Shown piece by piece: positions 6,515 through 10,712 of a stretch of DNA of 10,712 nucleotides. The notes under the pieces are model-generated. The model did not search any database and was not told where the DNA came from. It worked only from the letters and a program-made list of their open reading frames with translations. This stretch comes from Bacteroidota bacterium. Its GTDB lineage: Bacteria; Bacteroidota; Bacteroidia; Flavobacteriales_D; JABDKJ01. The position numbers and the translations under genes are program-made. The stretch is from contig JAQCAN010000067.1 in assembly GCA_027621335.1 (NCBI GenBank), forward strand, positions 1 through 10,712, given 5' to 3'. Numbering within the stretch: the first letter of the stretch is position 1; each line of letters starts with the position of its first letter.

Positions 6515-7251
6515 AACTGATGTAATTTCCTCAAAGGTTTAAGACCCAGAGTATAGAACTTGGGATGGATACCGTTCTTCATCCAAGCTTTCCGGTCCTC
6601 CTGATTGGCCAGAACACGATTTAGTAGATTCTCATTGCTCTGCCCCCCCAACCTCATCCTGACAAGGATCTTATCGAGATATGCGGAAGAGCAGTGGTTC
6701 TTGAATAAGACCCTGAGCATGAACTCGTAATCAGCAGAAGTCTTGAACTCTGTATCGAACATGCCAAATCGCTCATACACCTCCCTCTTAACGAAAAAAG
6801 TCGGATGTGGGGGCATCCATCCATTCAAGAAGGCCTTGCGATAATAATGACCTGATTTCCAGTATCGGGTCACCTTATTCAAGTCATCTTCAGCAATATA
6901 GACCAGATCCCCATAAACAGTATCTGTGGGCTGAGATCTGAAGACCTTGACGACCTCTTCGATCACATATTCATCTTCATACACATCATCCGAGTTCAAG
7001 ATACCGATGACATCTCCGGTGGCCATGGAGATGCCTTTGTTCATGGCATCATAAATGCCTTCATCCTTCCCTGAATGGACTTTGGTGACACGGTCCTTCA
7101 TCCGTTCCACAATAGTCAATGTATCGTCTGTTGAGGCCCCATCGATGATGATGTACTCGATGTCGGGATAGGTCTGGGAACGGACCGAACATATGGTATC
7201 TTCAATTGTGGCGGCACTGTTGTAACAGGCCGTGATGATGCTCACCTTCAT
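6499..7251 (-). CDS. GT2-family glycosyltransferase (WcaA/WcaE-like), polysaccharide synthesis
   Basis: The 250-residue protein is a GT-A fold inverting glycosyltransferase. MKVSIITACYNSAATIEDTI begins the nucleotide-binding strand, IDGASTDDT (36-44) is the family's UDP-sugar motif, and LNSDD (86-90) supplies the metal-binding aspartates. Further features are GDLVY (114-118), the acceptor region WMPPHPTFF (145-153), SADYEFMLR (172-180) with the probable catalytic acidic residues, and GGQS (202-205). No membrane segment is apparent. The start is the ATG at 7251, because the GT2 fold begins at that methionine and the codon overlaps the stop of the acetyltransferase gene as ATGA. A longer open frame to 7407 exists but its extra 52 residues are unlike the family and lie within the acetyltransferase gene. 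It is the last gene of the operon and probably adds one sugar to an exopolysaccharide or O-antigen repeat unit. Donor and acceptor sugars are unknown. Confidence 0.93.
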   Translation of the reverse strand: MKVSIITACYNSAATIEDTICSVRSQTYPDIEYIIIDGASTDDTLTIVERMKDRVTKVHSGKDEGIYDAMNKGISMATGDVIGILNSDDVYEDEYVIEEVVKVFRSQPTDTVYGDLVYIAEDDLNKVTRYWKSGHYYRKAFLNGWMPPHPTFFVKREVYERFGMFDTEFKTSADYEFMLRVLFKNHCSSAYLDKILVRMRLGGQSNENLLNRVLANQEDRKAWMKNGIHPKFYTLGLKPLRKLHQFFKRP

Positions 7252-7745
7252 ACTGAGTTCATGTTTCGTTCTCTCACTCGTGTGGCAGGATTGCCTTGAT
7301 AGATGACATAAGGATCCATATCGGTCGTACAAACGCTCCCTACCGTCAATACGGAGTGTGAACCGCAGGTCCTTCCCTGCACAACTACTGCCTTCGCTCC
7401 TATCCAAGCCCCGTCCTCTATTCGGATGGGAGCTGTCATAAGGTCAAAGGTCACAGAACTATAGTCATGATTCCCGGAGAGCAACATGGCCCCTTGGGAG
7501 AGACAGACATGGTCACCCAAGTATACCTCATCCAGATTATCGATCCACACCTCCTCACCAATCCACACATGGTCTCCGATGGTCAGTTTCCAGGGATATT
7601 TGATATTCACTTTTGGTTTGATGATCAAACCCTTCCCGATACTTGCTCCGAATGCCTTCAAGAGGCCTCTCTTCAATCCCATGGAAGGAATAAGGCGATT
7701 CAAGAAGATTGCGTTAGAGGTGATGTACCAAAGCGCGATCTTCAA
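7248..7745 (-). CDS. WcaF-like left-handed beta-helix O-acetyltransferase (start uncertain)
   Basis: From the TTG at 7745 the product has 165 residues. It resembles the colanic-acid acetyltransferase WcaF group. IKPKVNIKYPWKLTIGDHVW (42-61) is the characteristic opening, followed by hexapeptide repeats (IGEEVWIDN, LGDHVCLSQGAMLL). The catalytic histidine position is His93 in SGNHDYSS, then IEDGAWIGAKAVVVQGRTCG (109-128), and the closing YQGNPA (149-154) is typical of acetyl-CoA binding trimers. It would O-acetylate a sugar of the polysaccharide repeat. The TTG overlaps the stop of the GT4 gene as TTGA, and its own stop overlaps the GT2 start as ATGA. However, family-like N-terminal sequence continues in frame upstream of this TTG (see 7746-7814), so the true protein may be about 184 residues. 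The family call is strong; the start is not. Confidence 0.9.
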   Translation of the reverse strand: MKIALWYITSNAIFLNRLIPSMGLKRGLLKAFGASIGKGLIIKPKVNIKYPWKLTIGDHVWIGEEVWIDNLDEVYLGDHVCLSQGAMLLSGNHDYSSVTFDLMTAPIRIEDGAWIGAKAVVVQGRTCGSHSVLTVGSVCTTDMDPYVIYQGNPATRVRERNMNSV

Positions 7746-8938
7746 TCTGCTACCAGGTCTATAAGAGGAATTATTGAATCGGGATAAGTCGGTTCTATTC
7801 TTCTGTCCAAAAATAGAGCTTTGGCTTCTGTGAGTAGCCGTTCGTCCTCGCAGAACGATTTGGCGACCTTGTATGCGCCTTCACAGAGTTTCTGATGCTC
7901 TTCTTCTGACATCATCAACAAGGCTGCCAGGTACTCTCGGAACGCTTTGGGATCGTTTAGCGAGAGCTCAGTGCCTGCCGACTTTATTTCCAGGTTTCGC
8001 CAAGGCGTCTGATCGGAGATGAGCACAGGACGACTTGCCATGAAGCTTTCCAAGATGACATGACCAAAATTCTCTCCTAGGGTGGGAAGAAATAGAAGGT
8101 CATGTCCCTGAAGAATGTGAATGACCTCCTCTGGATGGAGGTTATCAGAATGAGTATGCTTCACATTTTCAGGCAATTTTGAGGAAAGGTCCTGACATGA
8201 TTTCCAATATCCTTGGTCATATACAGCGCCATAACTCTGAAAATAGATCTTGCCCTCGGTAACTTTGTTCAATGCTTTCAGCGCAAAAAGAAGGTTCTTC
8301 TCTGGAGCAACTCTCCCTATGAATACAATCTTGAGGCTTCCTAACTCCTTACGGCTCTGACAGAATTCTGTCATCGGTCTGGAAAGATTGGGGCTCATGC
8401 GGACATGTGCTCGAGGGAAACGCAGCTTGATGTCCTCCAATTCCTGCTCATCCGTAGCATGGAATCTTATGCCCTTGTGCAAATCGAAGAGTTTGGAAAA
8501 AATGTAGAAAAGGGACTTTTTCAAAGGCTTCAACGATGTGGCCGAAGACCTTAGCATTCCTCGAGGGGCCAAGATGACCTTGTCCCTTTCATCTCTATGG
8601 ATGAACAATGGAAGTATTGAAAAGCGGGGCGAAAGGAATCCATTGATGTAGACCTTACTGTAGCTCACCTCATGCCCTGCTGATTTCAGGCCCTTGAAAT
8701 CGCATCTTTCCGGACTTACGTAGTGGATGCGATGCTTTTCCCCGAAGTCCAGCCAAGTATTCGTTTGAATATCAGGATATGCTGAATCGCTGAGGTAATC
8801 CCTGTCTCGAGTGATGATATTGAATCGAACGAACGGAGCAAGTTGCTCTGCCAGATTGAGCATTGAACGAATGGGCCCTCCAGCCCTGAATCCTGGGCTG
8901 AACCAGTCGATATAGACCAAGACATCAGGACGAGACAT
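7742..8938 (-). CDS. GT4-family glycosyltransferase
   Basis: The 398-residue protein is a GT-B fold retaining glycosyltransferase. The N-terminal domain opens with DVLVYIDWFSPGFRAGGPIR (5-24), whose glycine-rich GGPIRS is common in this group. The C-terminal donor domain starts with LKIVFIGRVAPEKN (202-215). The hallmark E-x7-E motif is ENFGHVILE with Glu289 and Glu297, which bind the sugar nucleotide; VILAPRGML (121-129) is also characteristic of WcaI-like family members. It is cytoplasmic or peripherally membrane bound. Its ATG at 8938 overlaps the amidotransferase gene by 14 bases. The last 20 or so residues (after EAKALFLD) look low in similarity to the family and overlap the probable N-terminal coding sequence of the acetyltransferase in another frame. 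It should transfer a hexose or related sugar to the growing repeat unit; the specificity is not predictable. Confidence 0.93.
   Translation of the reverse strand: MSRPDVLVYIDWFSPGFRAGGPIRSMLNLAEQLAPFVRFNIITRDRDYLSDSAYPDIQTNTWLDFGEKHRIHYVSPERCDFKGLKSAGHEVSYSKVYINGFLSPRFSILPLFIHRDERDKVILAPRGMLRSSATSLKPLKKSLFYIFSKLFDLHKGIRFHATDEQELEDIKLRFPRAHVRMSPNLSRPMTEFCQSRKELGSLKIVFIGRVAPEKNLLFALKALNKVTEGKIYFQSYGAVYDQGYWKSCQDLSSKLPENVKHTHSDNLHPEEVIHILQGHDLLFLPTLGENFGHVILESFMASRPVLISDQTPWRNLEIKSAGTELSLNDPKAFREYLAALLMMSEEEHQKLCEGAYKVAKSFCEDERLLTEAKALFLDRRIEPTYPDSIIPLIDLVAD
7746..7814 (-). other. Probable N-terminal extension of the WcaF-like acetyltransferase without a canonical start codon
   Basis: The acetyltransferase frame stays open upstream of the TTG to 7880. 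The segment next to it reads TDLSRFNNSSYRPGSR, which resembles the usual N-terminus of WcaF proteins (DLS-F-N-S-Y-PG pattern, recalled from the family). No ATG, GTG or TTG occurs in this frame before the TTG at 7745. In-frame candidates are the rare start codon ATT at 7814-7812, or AAG at 7802-7800, which sits where I would expect the initiator methionine in front of NRTDLS. The segment lies within the last 25 codons of the GT4 gene in another frame. Confidence 0.6.
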
Positions 8939-10712
8939 GGTTCTTAGTCATCCAATATTCCAATACCACAAAATGCCAAAGTCGAGAATAAGTGTACCGT
9001 TTATCCCCTTTGATAAAACCCTTCCAAATGTCTTGAAGTACCCGTTCATTCAGTATTCCTCTTTGACCTAAAGCTGTGATGTGCTGCTCACAGAATGCCT
9101 TTAGTGGCCCTTTCATCCAATATTCCCAAGGTAGGGTAAATCCCATTTTGGGTCTATACACGATTTCCCGAGGAAGATCCTTTCCCATGGCATCCACGAG
9201 GAGTGCTTTGGTGGAAGTGCCCTGCTTGTACTCATCTGGAAGCGCTAGGACGAATTCCACCAATCGATGATCCAAGAACGGCACCCTTACTTCTAAGCCA
9301 TGGGCCATGCTCATCTGATCCGTATCTCTCAGCAGAACATCACGCATGTAGGTATTCATCTCAGCCCAACTGATCTGACTCATCCTAGGCCAAGATTTCC
9401 AATCCCCCTGCCAGTTCCTCATTTGACGGGGCATGGAAAACCTCTCCATGCCTCTACTTAAGTTCAACAGGTCTTCGATGATGTGATCAGGAAGAACCTT
9501 CCTCATTTCTGGGTAGATGTGCAAAAGATCCATCCATTGCAGAGTGAGGATAGAGGCCATCTTCTCACCTGGCGCATCCTTCTTCACCATTTTCAAGACA
9601 TTTGCAAGGAGTCGTCTCAAGAACATCGGATAGATCTCTATCCATTTTTTATCCAAAAGCGAGCTAGTCTGCTGAAAAAGGCCATATCCAGTGAACAATT
9701 CATCTCCACCTAAACCTGAAAGCGCCATGGTCACTCCGGCCTCCTTGGTCACCTTGGAGACGATGAAGCTATTGGGTCCATCCCCACTGGGGTGGTCCAT
9801 GTGGTCCAAGGCTTTAGGAAGATTGTCTAGGAAGTCCTCTGGGCTTAGCCTGATCTCAGTGTGCGCTGTATGGTATAAATGCGCCACTTGTTGAGCATAT
9901 CTTGACTCGCTATACTCTCCTTCATCAAAGGTCACTGAGAAGGTATTCACCTGCGTATCAGAGTGTTTGGACATAAGAGCCACAATAGCACTCGAATCAA
10001 TGCCCCCTGATAAAAAGGCCCCGAAAGGGACATCGGCCACCAACCTCAAGGCTACCGCGGATTCCAACTTGGTCCTCAAGGCTTTAACAACTTCTTCTCT
10101 GCTTGAGGGTATCCGAAGGGACAAAGGCTCCGGCCTCCAATAGGACTTTAGCGTCTGTTCATTATCATGGAGGATAAGGACATGAGCTGGAGGGAGCATC
10201 TCCATCCCTGAGAGTATGGTTCTCTGGTCATGGACAGTCTGATATTGGACAAAGTCCGACAGAGAGAATCTGTCAAGTTTTGGCTTAATGAGCCCAGTGG
10301 CCAATATCGCCCTCAACTCAGATGCAAATATGAGCGATTTACCCTTCAAGGCGAAGTATAAGGGCTTGATGCCAAGCCTATCTCGGGCTATGATAAGTTT
10401 CTTCTCCTCTCTATCCCATAGGGCAAAGGCGAACATTCCATTGAAGAGACTCAGACACTCAAGCCCCCATTGGTCATAGGCCGCCATGAGAACCTCGGTA
10501 TCGCTATGTGTCCTGAACTCCCAGTTGACCAATTGAGCTTTCAGCTCTCTGAAGTTGTAGATCTCCCCATTGTAGACAAGGACATAACGGCCCTTTGGAT
10601 CGACAAAAGGTTGATCGGAACTGGTGTCAACATCGATAATAGAGAGCCTGCGGTGGCCAAGACAGACTTCTTCTTGAAGGTAGATTCCCTGAGCGTCAGG
10701 CCCTCGGTGAGA
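8925..10712 (-). CDS. asnB: Glutamine-hydrolysing asparagine synthetase-like amidotransferase, N-terminus beyond right edge
   Basis: The frame is open to the window edge, giving 595 visible residues; about 30-50 N-terminal residues, including the catalytic Cys of the class II glutaminase domain, are missing. Visible glutaminase motifs are HRGPDAQG (2-9), GHRRLSIID (19-27), VYNGEIYNF (46-54) and THSDTEVL (68-75). The synthetase domain has the ATP-binding PP-loop FLSGGIDSS (233-241), LSGLGGDELFTGY (331-343) and MAHGLEVRVPFLDHRLVEF. An ATP-dependent transfer of glutamine ammonia to a carboxylate (aspartate in the housekeeping enzyme) is expected. In polysaccharide loci such homologues are common and may amidate a uronic-acid-type sugar instead. 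The overlap with the GT4 gene places it in the same operon, nearer the promoter, which is not in the window. Starts inside the visible part, such as TTG at 10532, would delete conserved motifs and are not the real start. Confidence 0.93.
   Translation of the reverse strand, partial: SHRGPDAQGIYLQEEVCLGHRRLSIIDVDTSSDQPFVDPKGRYVLVYNGEIYNFRELKAQLVNWEFRTHSDTEVLMAAYDQWGLECLSLFNGMFAFALWDREEKKLIIARDRLGIKPLYFALKGKSLIFASELRAILATGLIKPKLDRFSLSDFVQYQTVHDQRTILSGMEMLPPAHVLILHDNEQTLKSYWRPEPLSLRIPSSREEVVKALRTKLESAVALRLVADVPFGAFLSGGIDSSAIVALMSKHSDTQVNTFSVTFDEGEYSESRYAQQVAHLYHTAHTEIRLSPEDFLDNLPKALDHMDHPSGDGPNSFIVSKVTKEAGVTMALSGLGGDELFTGYGLFQQTSSLLDKKWIEIYPMFLRRLLANVLKMVKKDAPGEKMASILTLQWMDLLHIYPEMRKVLPDHIIEDLLNLSRGMERFSMPRQMRNWQGDWKSWPRMSQISWAEMNTYMRDVLLRDTDQMSMAHGLEVRVPFLDHRLVEFVLALPDEYKQGTSTKALLVDAMGKDLPREIVYRPKMGFTLPWEYWMKGPLKAFCEQHITALGQRGILNERVLQDIWKGFIKGDKRYTYSRLWHFVVLEYWMTKNHVSS

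Noticed and set aside
7252..7407. N-terminal extension of the GT2 glycosyltransferase to 7407
   Set aside because: The extra 52 residues lie inside the acetyltransferase gene in another frame, do not look like GT2 sequence, and the GT2 fold begins exactly at the ATG that overlaps the upstream stop.
10532..10534. TTG as start of the asparagine synthetase-like gene
   Set aside because: The conserved glutaminase motifs HRGPD and NGEIYN are encoded upstream in the same frame up to the window edge, so the gene is cut by the edge and not short.
1..10712. tRNA, rRNA, CRISPR array, insertion sequence or prophage genes
   Set aside because: Reading both strands showed no tRNA-like arms, repeat-spacer pattern, transposase motifs or terminal inverted repeats; almost all bases are explained by the eight protein genes.

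Overview
The window comes from a member of the Bacteroidota, most likely a marine Flavobacteriales-type bacterium. Three things point there: a secreted protein with a type IX secretion (T9SS) type B / CHU_C C-terminal domain, a DUF6089-type outer-membrane protein, and several close matches to the Bacteroidota -7 promoter element TAnnTTTG just upstream of genes, with no obvious Shine-Dalgarno sequences. Coding density is very high. There are eight protein genes, no RNA genes, no insertion sequence and no CRISPR array; the longest non-coding gap is 164 bases.

Left part (1-5341, all minus strand). In transcription order there is a nitronate monooxygenase/FabK-like FMN enzyme, a 699-residue secreted protein built of fibronectin-III-like modules with a T9SS sorting domain, IMP dehydrogenase (guaB), and the N-terminal third or so of a periplasmic parvulin-type peptidyl-prolyl isomerase that runs off the left edge. 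Three of the four have a TAnnTTTG element close upstream, so they are probably separate or only loosely coupled transcription units.

Middle (5342-6489). A divergent 164-base intergenic region carries a well-formed plus-strand promoter (TTTG-N19-TATATTTG), a short palindrome and iterated GAACATTA repeats. It drives the only plus-strand gene, a DUF6089-type outer-membrane beta-barrel protein.

Right part (6499-10712, minus strand). This is the promoter-distal end of an extracellular or capsular polysaccharide operon: a glutamine-dependent asparagine-synthetase-like amidotransferase (N-terminus beyond the right edge), a GT4 glycosyltransferase, a WcaF-like left-handed beta-helix O-acetyltransferase and a GT2 glycosyltransferase. 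The genes overlap one another, as expected for a translationally coupled operon. The operon ends 9 bases from the convergent DUF6089 stop, with a small perfect hairpin at the junction. Together the products would transfer sugars to a lipid-linked repeat unit and decorate it with acetyl and perhaps amide groups.

I found no wholly new system. The best leads are the start of the WcaF-like gene, where family-like N-terminal sequence lies upstream of any canonical start codon and inside the preceding gene; a palindrome filling the short guaB leader; a possible leaderless mRNA for the T9SS protein; and the repeats in the divergent promoter region.
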